Source of the DNA: Ditylenchus dipsaci
Taxonomy: Eukaryota > Nematoda > Chromadorea > Rhabditida > Anguinidae
Assembly: GCA_004194705.1 (NCBI GenBank)
Contig: SADC01001192.1
Coordinates: 186,001 to 250,000 of the forward strand
DNA length: 64,000 nucleotides
Direction: 5' to 3'
Position 1 is the stretch's first letter, and each line of letters opens with the position of its first letter. The notes under the pieces were generated by a model. It searched no databases and was not told the origin of the DNA. It saw only the letters and a program-made list of their open reading frames with translations. This document shows positions 22,201 through 37,200 of this stretch, in pieces. The translations under genes were made by a program, and so were the position numbers.

Positions 22201-25200
22201 ACCAATTCTGATTATCTGAAATTACTTCAGATACTGATACCTCTAGACCAGTCTCCTCGGAGATCTCATTGATGCTGCTTTCTATGCGCTGCTTGACAAA
22301 AGTGGGACGGTGGTATCCACGAGATTCACCTCTCAGTACTGTAAATAAGACATCGAGATCAGAATGGGCTTCGTTGGAGGAATTGGTGGCAGAGCTATGG
22401 CGAAGTCTCCTATAAAAAATTTACCATTCCTTTTACCGCTTCTTTCATTAGTATTTCACGGTGCACAGCCGTTTAGGCAATTTTTGAACATTTTTTATTT
22501 GAGTTTTTTCTGTTTAGGCTACACATTGAGCCCTTCTAACATAAGGCTTTGCTTAAAGGACCCTGTCTCTTCCTAATCAATGGTCCCGCGCCAATTCGAA
22601 ATTTTTCCCTAATCATTAAAGTTCTGTATAGATTTTTTAACTTGGTTTCTAACACAACTATACCTAAAATTAAATTCTAGGCCTTGTTTTGTTAGAAACC
22701 AAGTTGAAAAATCCGTACAGAAGTTCAATGATCAGTGAAAAATTTTTGGATTGGCGCGGGACCATTGAGTAGGAAGTAGGGTTGTCGAATCGAGCGCTCG
22801 ATTTCGAACTTTTCGCTCGAAAGTTCGAAAATTTTCGAATTTCGAGCGGAAATTTCGAATTTCGAGCGCTCGAAAAAAAATTTCGAATTAGGCTTTCGAA
22901 TTTCGAGCGCTCGAAAAAAATTCGAATTATGCTTTCGAATTTCGAGCGCTCGAAAAAAAATTTCGAATTATGCTTTCGAATATCGAGCGCTCGAAAAAAA
23001 ATTTCGAATTAGGCTTTCGAATTTCGAGCGCTCGAAAAAAATTCGAATTATGCTTTCGAATTTCGAGCGCTCGAAAAAAATTTCGAATTATGCTTTCGAA
23101 TTTGAGCGCTTTTTTCGAGTTATAGTTCGGAACTTGCAGCACACAAAAAAGAATGTAATGGTGAATTTTTCTTGTTTTAGAAAAATGCCAAGTGAAGTTT
23201 GGAAATCGTTTAAGAAAGTCGGTGGAAAGACTATTTTCACTTGTGGGAAGAGCTAAGACTGCCAAAGAGTAGATCAACAACTCATCTTTCGGGTCATCTG
23301 AAATCGGCAAGGCCCAAGGAAAATTTAGCGAACAAAAAATTGGGACCTTCTGAGGCGAAAAAAGCCAGAGCGGTGCTTTTTGCGATCTCAGAGTCTCCGA
23401 TCTGCGCCGTTTGATCAAGCACAACTATGAGCAAAGAATCGTAGTTTTTCGGCCGCTTATTCGTTTGGTGTGGTAAAACGGTCGTTTGTGGTCGATTAAC
23501 CATGGTTTCGATTAATTTATTTCTAAAAAATCCATTAATGAGGCGGCGAAGCCGCCGAAAATTTCGATTTCGAATCGAGCGCTCGAAAATTTTCGAATTT
23601 CGAATCGAGCGCTCGACTCGAAAATTTCGAGCGCTCGACAACCCTAGTAGGAAGAGACAGGGTCCTTTAAGTTGGAAAATTTTTGAAATTTCAGGAAAGA
23701 CCACACAAAAAGGCGCGAATTTGAAAAAAAAAGTCTCAGAATTGCCTAAACTCACTTATGCTCTATTTCACACTCACCTGTTTTTAGAATCCTTCAAAAT
23801 GTGCTGTTTTAATTTCTTAGCCTCTTTCCCTGTCTCTATGTTTTGAATAGACAGAATGCGAACACTAGTGGTCGGCACACCAACTGCTTTGGCCAACAGC
23901 TCGTGGAATCTGGTCATGTGGTGCTGCACAAACCTGTGCACACCTAACTGCTTAAGGCGGACACTCACGGAATGGTCCAAGGCATCCTCATCAATATTGG
24001 ATACATCCACATTTACAGCTCCGTAGACTATGTATTTACCGTCGGTTACACTTACATTGAAGCGATGAAGACCCGGCAGAAGATCCGGCAATGCACTCAA
24101 CTCGCCAGTGGCTGCATCGATGGAGAATTTGCTCGTGGGATTAGACACTGCTCCATTCGAGTCGACTATGCCGTAGCGAAGCATGTCTGCTTCATCCTGC
24201 AAATTTATTTTTTTCCAAAATTGATAAGTTAGACTGTCAGGTTGTGTTACACAAACAAATATTCTAGATAAAAGCTATACCTTGTCCACTGCCCAAACCT
24301 TTCCAATTGGGCCACCCAAGAATTCGCCCATCAAAGTGTTGAGTGTGACCAGCAAAGGTGTTACTTCAGGTGGGTATCTGCTTTGCTGCTTGACAAATAC
24401 TTTCAGTGGACAACTGCTGCTCATTCCACCAGCGTCGAAAGCAGTTACCTAGGAGCCAGTTTACAGTTATTTATATAAACCAATCAAAAGACTACCTTTA
24501 ACGAGTATTCATTCTGTTGGCGGTAGGCTATTTGCTGAGTGGTGATCAAGTTGAGCAAAGGGTCAAAGGCAAAAGAAGTGGCTCCTTCGCCAGACAGCTC
24601 TAATCGAAAAGGTAATCCGTTTGGAGACGAGTCGGAATCTGTGAGAGAAACTGTGAGAAGTGATTGGCCTGGCAGAACACCCTCCTGAACACCGACTATC
24701 AATTAATTACTGAAATCGAAAGTTCTAACCTGAACCACTGCTGTCAAATTGCAGACTCCGAAAACTGGTGCATTGTCGTTTTCATCTTCCACGTTGATTT
24801 TCACAAGAGTTTCATCAACCAGCGGAGGAGATCCGCCATCAGAAGCAGCTACATTTACATGGAGCACCTTGATCTGTAAATTTGAATCCATATCCAGGGT
24901 CCATCACACTCTAACTACTCAAATGAATACCAGCTCATAGTCCACTGCTTTGGTCAACAATAAACGACCGTCATCTGTGATTGAGAAGTATTCAGAATGA
25001 CCATTGCTATCTTGACTCAGAGTATAGGAAACTTTGCCGAAATGCTCGCTGTCTGAATCGATGGCAACCACCTGCAGTATAATTCATTTAGTTGCGATCA
25101 GAAAAAACCCGTAGTACTGGATTGTCGCAAAAGTTCGTTCCGTTTTTTTTTTCAAAAGAACTTTTTGTGGCGTTGTGTTTCTTCAATAGATTCTTGACAA

Positions 25201-28200
25201 TTTTGTAAACGGATAAAACGGAAATATGCTACGTTCTGGAGAAAAAGTGCCACGTTTTAGTGAAAAAGTGCCACGTTTTTTTCAGATTTGTCTAGTTTTG
25301 CACAGATATGCCTGGTTTTATTGGTCGATTTGTTTCCAAGGACATATCAATAGCAAGCTAATGGTAATCTTCAAAATCTCAGTTGTAAATCATTGATTTG
25401 TCTAAGAAACCTTATCGTCAGAAAACGTGGCAAATTTTCACAAAACGTGGCACATTTTCACAAAAACGTGGCACTTTTTCTCCAAAACGTGGCATTTTTA
25501 CGTATCAACCTTTTGTAAACGTTGACCTCTCATTTTGTAGCTAAGATACCCAGCTACAAAATGAGTGGTCAACTTTAAAGGAGGGGGTATAGGATGGATG
25601 GAGATGGGAATATTTTGACCTCTCAAGTTCGATTCCCAGTGGGTGCACACCCTTTTCATCTTCTTTAATTTACAAGTTTGGTGTCAAAATGATTCTCAGG
25701 GGATCGCCTATCCAACAAAATCATCACGGCATAATTTTACAACAGCTGGAGCTTGTATGCAGGCTGAAATACGCTAAATTTCCGAAAATCGATGGTTTTG
25801 GTGATTTTTCTTTGACTGGTTCAATTGATATTTTCTGACTTTTTTCTGTAAGTCGCAGGTTTCATATACCAAAATGTAGCCAAAATCTAGACTTAAATTT
25901 GAGCTATCGAACAGAAGAAAAAATATTATTTAGTTAATACTAGAATTTAAAAAACATACAAGGATGTCTAATTGGATGCACTCTAACCCAGGGCTGTCCC
26001 CGAAATTTTCAATATTGTGTTGGAGCTGAGTTTTTTTGCAATTTAATTTTCCTGATCATTCACAACCTTAGACTTAAGATGTAACCCTGCTCCTTAGCTT
26101 CATTTTCAGTATATGGTTAACAAAATGGTTGTAAATGGTCATGTGAATTAAAATTGCAAAAAAACGTAAGTGCCAAAATAATACCGAAATCCTGCCCTCG
26201 AAAATACTTTATTGGGCTTGAGTTCAGAATCCCCCCCCCACGGGGACTGATCAGGTGGAGGAGATAACTTCATATTCGTGTTTCTCGACCCGATTTCATG
26301 AGAAAGCCGGCTGTTTTTTTGGTTCTGAGAAAAAAAATTTTTCGAACCACGGGGAGGGGGGGGGTATCATGGTTTTATGGTCAAAATTTGAAAAATTTAA
26401 ATTGGCGCCTTTTGAATTTAAAAGGGAATAAGGGCTGTATTGGGAGGGAAGGGAATAAAAGGGGGCCACTGATCACAGAGGGCCCACTAACAAGAAGATG
26501 TTGAACACAGTTTTGAATACTGGGGCCTACCGCATAAATAAACTCTGGTATGCATGCTTTTTCATGCATCCAGAGTCACTTTCGAGTGATTTGTGTCTAA
26601 GGTATGTGGGTGTGCGCATCTGAACTCCAAGCCCCTGCGCCCCGAAGAGGGCGCAGGGGGCTTGATAGTTAGAGATGCGCGCACACACTTACCTTAGACA
26701 TGATTCCGAGAAGTACTCTTGACCATAAAATGCATATAGAGTCTTTTTTTGCCACGGCCCAGTTGAAAACATGGTGAGGCAGTCGAAGAATATAGATATT
26801 CAAATTTATGATGTTCTGCCATAAAAGTGGCCCCTTTTATTCCCTTTCCCTCCCAATACAGCCCTTATTCCCTTTTAAATTCAAAAGGCGCCAATTTAAA
26901 TTTTTCAAATTTTGACTAAAAAACCATGATACCCCCCTGTGGTTCGAAAAAATTTTTTTCTCAGAACCAAAAAACAGCCGGCTTTCTCATGAAATCGGGG
27001 TCGAGAAACACGAATATGAAGTTATCTCCTCCACCTGATCAGTCCCCGGGGGGGGGGATTCTGAACTGCAACCCTTTATTGTTCCTTGGTCAAACCTTCG
27101 CTAGCTACCTTTTTTCTGAAGTGATTTTAGTGTGGAGAAATTTCTATCTAATTCTACATGAAATTCTGACTCTAAAAAGTGACTGAATGCGTTGACAAAT
27201 AAATAAATTTGCAGAATTTCAGGCCATATAAAACAAAGTGGGCACCTTTGTGGCTAGTTTCCCTTTATTTTGATAGTCATTTGCATTAAATCGCAAAATT
27301 AAGGTAGTTGCTGACAGTAAATAAGTGCTGGAAATGACTGCAATCGATTGCTCAATAAATTTTGGCCTCAGAAGTCAGTAAACATACTCAAATAAAGAAT
27401 GAAAATAGGTTATGTACTCACTAGGAATCGAACTTGAGAGTTCAAAATGTGTACCCCGCCTCTTTAATTTGACTTCGAGTTTTATATTGAAAGGAAAATG
27501 GCACGACCCCCCCCCCCTTTTAAAAAATAGTCAGAAGTTATATAGAAAAAGCACAATGCCACAAAAAGTTCTTTTGAAAACCGGAAGAATTTTTTGGACA
27601 ACCTACCTTTATTAAAAGCTCTCTCCTGTTTTCGCCCAAATTGCTTCCGTCAAAAATCGTAATAGACAAAACCGCTACATCTTTAAAGGACCAAAGTGGA
27701 TAAAGTTTAAAAATTAAATTAAAACAAAAATAAAGATTCTATTTCCTCCGCTCAATATTTTCACAATCTTTGCAAATCAACCACGATTTCAAATAGGCGC
27801 AGTCTCGTGCATCATATTGCTGGGCCCCGTAGGGGCTCCAGCTCCAAAAATTTAGCCAAAACCACATGGGTAGGCGGATCCGCGAGACCCCGCTGTTTTC
27901 TTTGACAGCTTTTTTTTGTTGGCCCGGGCCTTCTGTTTTAAAACGCCGCTGCTAGGATGCAGTTTCCTTGTGATCATATCAATACAAGGGTTCTCGATAT
28001 ATTGCTGGGTTTGGCTAGCAAAGAACTGCACAGAGAAAAAATACTCTTTGCTATGTTAAAATGCTATGCTATGTTGCTATGTTAACACACGGAAGACGGT
28101 GCGGCAGGTCGGTATATTCTGGTTCAGAATTCGACGGAGAACACGCATATCAATTTAAAAAAAAAAAGTTACTCTGAAGGGTCGATATACCGTGTTGAAA

Positions 28201-31200
28201 ATAAGGCATATTTCAGACTATCGTAAAATGATGTTTTTAGTTTGTTTTCCATTTATCTGCATTATATGACAACAACTTATTTACATATTACTTGTCGAAA
28301 TGACCGCCTGAATCTCATCTTTCGAAGGTGTGTAAGATTTTTGTTCTATCATAAGAAAATCTCAGTTTTTTGGTCCAAAGAAATGATTATGTCATTTTTT
28401 CAAAAACGCTATTTTTACTTAAATTAGAAAAATTAAGTGTGATGTGGCCATTTGTTCAGTAAGCAGCATACACCATTCAAAAGAGAAATTCAAACTGCAC
28501 CAGAAAGTGCTTTGAATTAAAAAAAATAAAAGGTGCTTTGAGTGCTAAGCGACAGTCGCAAATAAAATCAAAAAATGGGGCACCGATTTTTTCAACTTTT
28601 TCAAAAAAAATTAGAATTTTTATTTGAAAATTTTCTAATTAGCAAAGTTTTTAATAAAACTTGATAATTCATCAAAATTTAATCCTTTTTTTTTAATAAA
28701 TATTCTTTGACTTTTTTTTCTTAACATCTGTTGGAATAATGTGAAAGTTATTTCTTAGTTTTTGATTGCGATTGGACAATTTTTATTTGATTTCTTCTCG
28801 TTTATATTAAATTTTAAACTATCTTAAATGTCATCGGTACCAGCAGAACTAGCTAGACTGCGATTGGCTAAATCTGAGTATGATCCACCCTGTTTAAGGT
28901 CTTTAAAGGTATTAATTTGCATCAGATATATACTATGATTCATACTAGGAAATTATTGGAATTTCTCAAGGATATTGGTGTTATCTTTAGAACTCGCTTA
29001 TGTGAATGCGGTGGTGATATGAAGCTGTATTCTCACGGAGGTGACAAGAAAAGGTGGAATGCAACAGTCGCAGTTGCAGAAAACGAATTGGTCAATATGT
29101 GGCACTTATTTCGAAAATGCTAGTCTTACCATTCAAGAAATATTCCTTTTTTCCTATTTTTGGTGCTATAATATGGACACTGTTGACAATTTGGAGCGTG
29201 AGTTTCGCAGATCTGATAGCAGCACGATTTCTTCTAAATCTATGACTGATTGGAAACAATTTTTTCGCGAAATGCCATTAATGTATTACATGGCGAATCC
29301 AATTGAAATAGGAGGCCCAGGTACCATTGTAGAGGTGGATGAAACATTTATTCCCCACCCAAATATCACAAAGGGCTAGATCCATCAGCTGGTAGAATTA
29401 ACACTATAATTTTGAAGGTGTTGAACGTGGAACTAACAATTGCTTTATGGTAGAAGTCCCAAACACCAAGAAAGAAGCTTTGTGGCCTTTAATTTGTCGC
29501 TATATTAAGACTGGCAGCAAAATTATGTCTGATGTGCTAGCTAGTTACACCGGGCTCGAGAATATTACCGACAAATCTTTTGAGCATGGTGTTGTATTTC
29601 ATAAATATAATTTTGTTGATCCTGATAGTGGAGATCATACTCAGTCAATTGAAAGCAACTGGCAGAAGTTTAAACAGAATTATATTAAGAGTAAATTTGG
29701 CATACCAGATTCTTTATTTACTTCCTATGTTAACGAGCATATTTGGAAAAAAGAATTCAAAGAAAATCGAATGTATGAACTTTGGAAATTAAATGCTCAG
29801 CTCTTTCAATGTACTTAGTTAGTCTTAAAATAATCTCATAATTGATGGCAATCTAGAAAATTAAAATTTGCTTCATATTTATCTATCATTGTAAAGAAAC
29901 CATATTATTTTTTGTATACCAGGATTGTAAAGTAGCTTTCGCTTTTTCAATTATAACTTTTTTAATTAGCTTGAATTCTGTATTCTAAAAACTCATTATA
30001 TCTTGAAATAAGTTTTTTCAGTAAACTTTTTTTGAAAAATATAAGATATCGTAAAAAGTCTAAAAACTTTTTTGAAAAAGTTGAAAAAATTGGTGGCGTG
30101 ATGAACTTTGTTATTAACAAAGTTATTGTTAATAATGAACTTTGTTAAAAGGATGTTCAAAATATAAGGCGGCCCCTTTAATTAGCCGGCCCCCTCTAAT
30201 GAGGCGGCCCTCTGGAGGGGATCCAAAAAGTAAGCCAGCCGGCCGGCTAATTAGAGGAAATACGGTAATTTCTAACTAATTTTGGTGGATATCATCATTT
30301 ACAGTCCCTCTTATTATTGCTAACCAATCTGTAAGCCTTCAAAGCAGCCAATAACACTGACATAGAGCAGAATGTAGCCATCCGTACCTCTATTGTTTTG
30401 TCCTATCTGGAGCTGTCTACTAAATACTGCACCGAAAAAGATGAGGTGAACACATTTTCGCTAGACTTATTCGTCGGATCCAGCTCTGTCAACCCTGGGC
30501 TAAAGAACCATGGTTTTTGCGCACAGCGGCATGTGCGAAATTTAAATTGGCGGCGGACACTTCTCTTTGGTGTCGCACCGTACTCTTTGCACCAAACGAC
30601 TCGAAAGAGTAAAGTTTGAGACGAAAGAGAACTGTTCCCCCGGCAATTTGAATTTTGCGCATGTCGCTGCGCGCAAAAACCATGGTCTTTCATTAATTAG
30701 TTTGCTTCATATGGTTTTCTAACTAATTTTGTGGATATCATCATTTACAAGTTATTACTCAATTCATGCCAGAGAGAAGGGCTACATTTTGCGTATAAGG
30801 TTGTAAATAACAATGTCTGCAAAATTTACTAAAAAACATAAAAGTTCTCAAAAAAGTCCACAATTCCGGAAATTTCAAGCTTTTAGTAAAATTTTCAGAC
30901 ATGGTCATTTACAACCTTATACGCAAAATGTAGCCCTTCTCTCTGGCATCAATTTGAGTAATAACTTGTAAATGATGATATCCACAAAATTAGTTAGAAA
31001 AACCATATGTAGCAAACTAATTAATTAAAAATGTAACGTTTTGGCTATAACGATTTTTGGCGGAAACAATTTGAGCGAAAACAGGAGAGAGTCCCTAATA
31101 AATACCTGGATGATTTGAGTGCCAACAGGACTGTTTTCTTTGACAGATGCTTCGTATAAAGTCTTTTGAAAAGAGGGCTGTTGTCATTCACATCTAGAAC

Positions 31201-34200
31201 TTCTATATCCACGGTGCATTGGGAGGAGAGAGGTGGCTGGCCACTGTCTTTTGCAACTACATTGAAGACTACCTTCTTGAGTTTCTCAAAGTCGAGAGTC
31301 TGTGCCAATTTCAAAGTTCCTTGAAAAATACATTAGTCGAAAAACAGTGCAATGTTATAGCTTACCATCTGCAGCAAGATGGACTAGTTGAGAAATGCTG
31401 TCTGGCACATCTTCAGCTAGCTCATAAGTCACTTGGGTATCGGCATCAGTGTCTTCTGCCTGCACTTTCAACAGTACGTAACCAATTTGCTCATTCTCCA
31501 AAACTTTCAATCGATATACAGGTTGTCGGAAAATAGGAGCATTGTCGTTCACATCTTCTACTCTGATGGTTATAATGGCTAAAAATAAAAACCAAGTGAT
31601 TTTTGTGGTATCACTAAATTGACTATATCAGACAAATAATCTGTTATTCTGTCAACATACTATCGAAAAAAGGTTATTATTAATATACAGGGTAGAAAAT
31701 TTTCTGGAACTTTTATTTTAGCTATAAATTTTTTCTAGATCGAATATTTGTGAATTTAGTTCTACTCAGAATCGAAAAGTCATTTTCGGTATATAATTTC
31801 AAAAATAGGATTTTGCTTAGTCCCTCCTGTGGTTTGGGTCTGAACTATGACTTTTGATAGTTTCTGGATGGCAAGGCCTAAACAAGAAGGACATCAAGCG
31901 AAAATAGTGTTTTTGACATTATATAGCGAAAAATTGCTTTTTGACTCTGAGTAGAACTGCATTTACATAAATTTTGAATTTAATCTAGAAAAAGTCATAT
32001 CTAAAACAAAATTTCCAGAAAATTAGTCCACCATGCTCCATTCCAGACTATTTTATACTTTACGAAAACAGATGTTTACTAACCTGTGTCGGACAAGCCA
32101 CCACCATCAGCTACTTTGACCGGGATCTCATAAACTTGTTGTTGCTCTCTATCCAAAGATTTCTTCAAGGTCAACACTCCGCTCACTTCATCCAATGAAA
32201 AGTGTTCAAAAATTTTATTTGCTGCTTCTTTAGAGGAAATGGTATAAGTAAGTCTTCCAAACTCTCCCAAGTCCTCATCTTCTGCATCCAACTTGAGCAC
32301 AAAATAGCCGTGTGTTGCAGAAACATTCAAGTTCTCTTTGATTGTGGTGGTAAAATTCTTTTTCTCAAAAGTAGGAGCATTTCTATTTGCATTTTGAATA
32401 GCAATATGAAGAGTTTGGAGACAAGAAGATTGCCATTTGCCTTGGTCACTTTCGATGCGACTTCGAATCCTCAAGGTGTACTGAAATTGAAGCTTCAATT
32501 AGAGTACCGTAAATACTCTATTAAACGGCCAGGGCCGTTTATTTTTCAACCCTAAAAAAGTCGGAAAAAATTTGGGTCGATTTTGAGATTTTTGCGTGCT
32601 CAACCAAAATTTTAAAAGTGGAATCAGGTAAGCTCGTGCTAACTAAGAAAACGCGAAAAACAGATTTGCAAATTTCTTTTTCTAAGTTCTTTTTCTTTTT
32701 CTTCCCGTGATTTGGGCGTTGCTCATCCAGAACCCATCAATAAACCAGGAGCAATCCAAACAAGGGACTAAGAAAAAATCTTGTTTCTGATATATCAAAA
32801 AATTTCTCAATTCTGAGATTTTCGAAATTTTAGAGATTTCCGAAAGTCGGTCTAGAAAAAAGTTATGGCTAAAACAAAATTTCCAGAAACATTGGTCTAC
32901 GCTGTACTGCAGCAACTCACATTCATTTGGTGATGGAACCCTTCACCTAAAGTCAACAAAGTGTTGTTGTGTATCTCAAATGGCAGCTTAGCGGCATCCA
33001 TCAAGTAGTTTAATCGATTGCCTTGCTTGTCCACCCCTTTTTTAACACATGGAAAACATGGCCTGTAGGAAGATTTGCTGGTATTATGATAGACTCCTCC
33101 TTTTGGCATACATCTTCCTTTGCTTCCAACTGTTGACCTGCAGTGGGAGACTTTATGATCACCTAAAACAAGAGTTATTTCATAGTTTGAGTCAGTACAG
33201 CCATACCTTGACTTTGGCTTGGCTGGAGTGGAGACCATCAGAAGCAACCACTGTGAGTAAATGAACTCCACCCTTTTCTGCCAGCTGTTTAAATATCAGC
33301 TGGGTTGGTTGGCAATCGAGAATGTACCACCTGCATCACCATGCACAATGAATAGCTGTAGGGTCTGAGGAGGGGATGGATTTTTGTCGGGATCCTAAAT
33401 ATGGTTTTGATTTCCGAATATTTTAGTTGATAAGTGTTTACTGTAATATCTAGTGCCAGAATGGAGCTATTCAAGCGGACTGCTTCCAGGTTAATTTCCA
33501 CCACATACTCAGACAAACCAAACATGGGTGGAGAGTCATTTAAGTCAACCAATTGGATAATCAGTTGTTCTGTGGTCTTTAAACCTGCTTCATCGCTGGC
33601 TGTGATGGCTATAGTGTAGTTGCTGTGAAGTTCGGAGTCTAGTCCTCCAGCACCCACCATCAACCAGCCATATTCTCCATCCAAAGTGAAAACTGGATCA
33701 GTAGTAGGAGGCTGTAGTTGTTGCATGGAATACACCGTTCTTGACTGGCTGCTATGTTTGTCCGCTTTTGCCAGAAAGACGGCCACAGTAGTGCCGGCTG
33801 GTGTGTCTTCTCGGATTGATAATCTTAAAAACGGTATTTGTGAAGTTGGAACTGACGAAACTCAATTTTATTTTTCTATTTAAGTTTACTACTTATTTAA
33901 GTTTACAACTAAGTTTACTACTATTTCACAGATTTTCCTATTATTTATGTTTGCCAATAATATTATAACAAACCCATGTGGGTAGATGGTGAGAAATACA
34001 GGTGGGTTGTCGCTCACATCCACCACACTCACTGTAACCACTGCAAAAGAGTGTAGCCGTTGTTCTGTTTCAGCTATTTGGGCAACAAAGTGGAAACGAC
34101 TCTTCTGCTCATAGTCCAATGCACCACTCACAGTTAACTGGCCTGAAGACTTGTGGAGCGAGAATGGGAGATTGTCTAGGTTGCTGGAGGCTATGGTGTA

Positions 34201-37200
34201 GATCACATCTCGAGAGTCTAAACAACACAATTAATTATAAAATCTGCCGTATCAGACAACCGAATTTAGGCTGGCCGAAATTAAATTATTATAATTTCTA
34301 AACGCCTACTTTGGGTGAGCTCATTGGCGTGCAGATGGCCCACCACTTGCCAATCGCTGCATCTTCAGAAACAGCAAATAAATAATGGAGTTGAGAGAAC
34401 TGGGCGGAGGACTGGCATCACTGGGCACTAGATGGATGTGGAAAGGCAGTTGTGTTTGGTGTGGTGGGTTACCGCTGTCCGAGACTCGTAATAGAAAACT
34501 GGCAGATGTGGCTGCAGAGCGCTTTTTGAGGGTGATGTAGCCTTGTGTGGGGTGGATATCTAACCATTTGCTTGGCTCATTGGTCTTATCGTCGGAAAGT
34601 AGGGAGTATTCCAGACGGTCATCGATGTCTGCGTCCACTGCCAGTACCTGTAAGAATATGAAACTAGGTAAATTTATAAAAGGTAAACCCATCAATAAAT
34701 AATGCTGAGAAAAGTGAGTTACAAAAAGTTATACTGACCATAGCAATAGGTTCGCCCTCCTGGGCAGTAGCCATATCCAGATGCATGGAGTAGCCATCAA
34801 TAGGTGCGATCCAAACAGGCTGGTTGTCGTTCTCGTCTAAGACAGCTACTTCCAACCTAGCAAAGGCTGACTTATTGGTGGAGTCAGTTGCCTGCAGCCA
34901 AATGGTGAATAGCCCTTCCTCATTGGCCATTTTCTCTCTGTCCACACGCTCACTGAGAAGCACTCTGCCTGAGTGCGGCTCTACTGCAAACGGCCAAAAG
35001 TGTCGTTTTCAGTGGCACCAGCAATGGAGTAGCGCATTGGAAAACTCCTCCCTTGGCTTTAACTATGGTGATGGAGCTCTTGTTGGTGGAAGCTCTGCAA
35101 AGTAATACTAACTTTAAAGGACCCTGTCTCTTCCTGCTCAATGGTCCCGCGCCAATTCAAAAAATTTTCACTGATCATTGAAAATCTCTTCGGATTTTTC
35201 AACTTTAGAAACCAAGTTGAACTTCAATGATCAGGGAAAATTTTTGAATTGGCGCGTAACCATTGATTAGGAAGAGACAGGGTCCTTTAACAAAAGCAGT
35301 GCGCCTAATTTTTTAAAAAAGATTTCCAAAAAGTTTTGGAAAGTATTTTTTCTGCCTTGTTTTTGGATCAAAATTGCCCAATTTTGGCTCAAAATTGCCT
35401 TTTTCTTCTTAGTCAAAGCAGAAAGTACATACACAATTTTTTGAAGTGACAACATCATAAGGTAGCCATTCTTCTTAATAGTGTAATAACTTTGAAATTT
35501 TTTTAATGTACTTCCCGCTTTGACTGAGAAAAAAACAAGGCACTTTTGATTAGAGACAGAAACAGATCAGGGCCCTGATCAAGGCCCTGACTCGCCTGAA
35601 CGATTTTTGACCAAAAGCCCTGACCTGAAACCCGTCCTGGTCGATTTCAAAACCTTGAACCCGAAATTCGCCAGATCCTGAATCCGGACCAAAACCCCGA
35701 CCCGCCAGATCCTGAATCCCAAATTTTCCAGAAGTGCTCTTTTAACTTGCTGACAAAATGTCTGTGTCTGATGAGTTTTTCAGTAATTACCGTTTGACTA
35801 GCTACCGTATTACTGGTCCACGCTTTTATTTGCACTGTTTGCACTTGCACCCCTTCAATTAAACTAATGGTCGGTTTATTTTTCGATCTCCAGGGTCGTT
35901 TCATTTAGAAGAGCAACAGTAGAAAAAGACCATTTTTGACTTCAACCCTGACAGTTTGACCAGATCCCTGACAGGGCGCTGATTTTTTTTCGGAAAACCC
36001 TGACCGAAACACGCTCTGAAAGCATTTTTCTGTCTCTACTTTTGATCCAAAAACAAGGCAGAAAAAAGATTTATTCAAAAGTTTAAGATCCCTCTGTGTC
36101 CAAATCCGCTTTTGCAAAAACTGTTAGCGATGAATAGTTTGACCCACTTATAAAAGGCCCACCTATTTTCGTTGATGGTAGCAGAGTAGAAGGCTTGTTC
36201 GAATTGAAGTGGAGCTATAGCATTAGGCACAATTTCCACCTCCACATCTATAAAGATCGTGAAGAGGCCATCAGTGGCAGACACATTGAGTGGTTTGACC
36301 AGTCGCCGTCCATTCTCCAACTGTTTCAGCTCTTGATCATCCAATTGCCTGGCTTTAGTTAACACTCCAAATGATGCATCGAGGTCAAATAAGGTTTGAT
36401 CACCTCTGCTATTTGAAACTCAATTTTGTGAGCTTTGTTTGCAAGTGTAGCCACTGTGTCTCTGTCTTCTACGTGGAATTTGTAGATGAAATCCCCATTT
36501 TTTGAGTCAGCCATCATATTTAATTGCAGGGGTGACTGAGGTATTCCGGAAAACAGGGGTGCTTCATCATTGACGTCGAGGATTTGGAGTTGAAGGATGG
36601 CTTCACTCGCCAGTCTGTCTATGTCTCGTACTTGGATGGTGTATTCATAGAAGCGCTGATTTTCGAAGTCAAGGGAGAGGCCAGGTAGAGCTGGCCAGAT
36701 GAAGCGTCCAGTGATAATACTGCAACCAAATATAATATAGCTAAATTTGGACAGTTCACTTTTTGTCGAGAAGTTCTCTATGATAACCAATGGTCATGCA
36801 CTTAAATATGTCAATACTCGCAAGGGAGGGACTCTGACCATGACTCATGGGAACTTTAATGAATTTTTTCTCCATATTCTTGGAGATCATGCCCAAGTTC
36901 CTGACAAATCTGGACCTTCAGCTCTGAGGGTCCACAAAACGTGGTACAATGGTCACTCAAAGTTCTAAAAACACCTCGATAACCTATCATGGTTTTTCAT
37001 AACTGACCAATGGACCATTGGTCGTTCCTAAAATTTTTGTTAGCTTTCAAAGGTGAAGAACCACATACACGTAGAATTGGGCACGCTCTACAAGAATACG
37101 CGCATGAAAAAATTCAACGAAAAACCCCAGGTCACAGTCAGGGTCCCTCCCTCCCATAACATATATAACAAAAAATTCAACTTCAACAAAAAATTGACTG

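Noticed and set aside
22927..23755. Two overlapping minus-strand open frames of 150-165 residues at 22.9-23.8 kb
   Set aside because: They cover the GAGCGCTC satellite modules and the host fold-back arms, and overlap plus-strand frames of similar quality. No protein family features.
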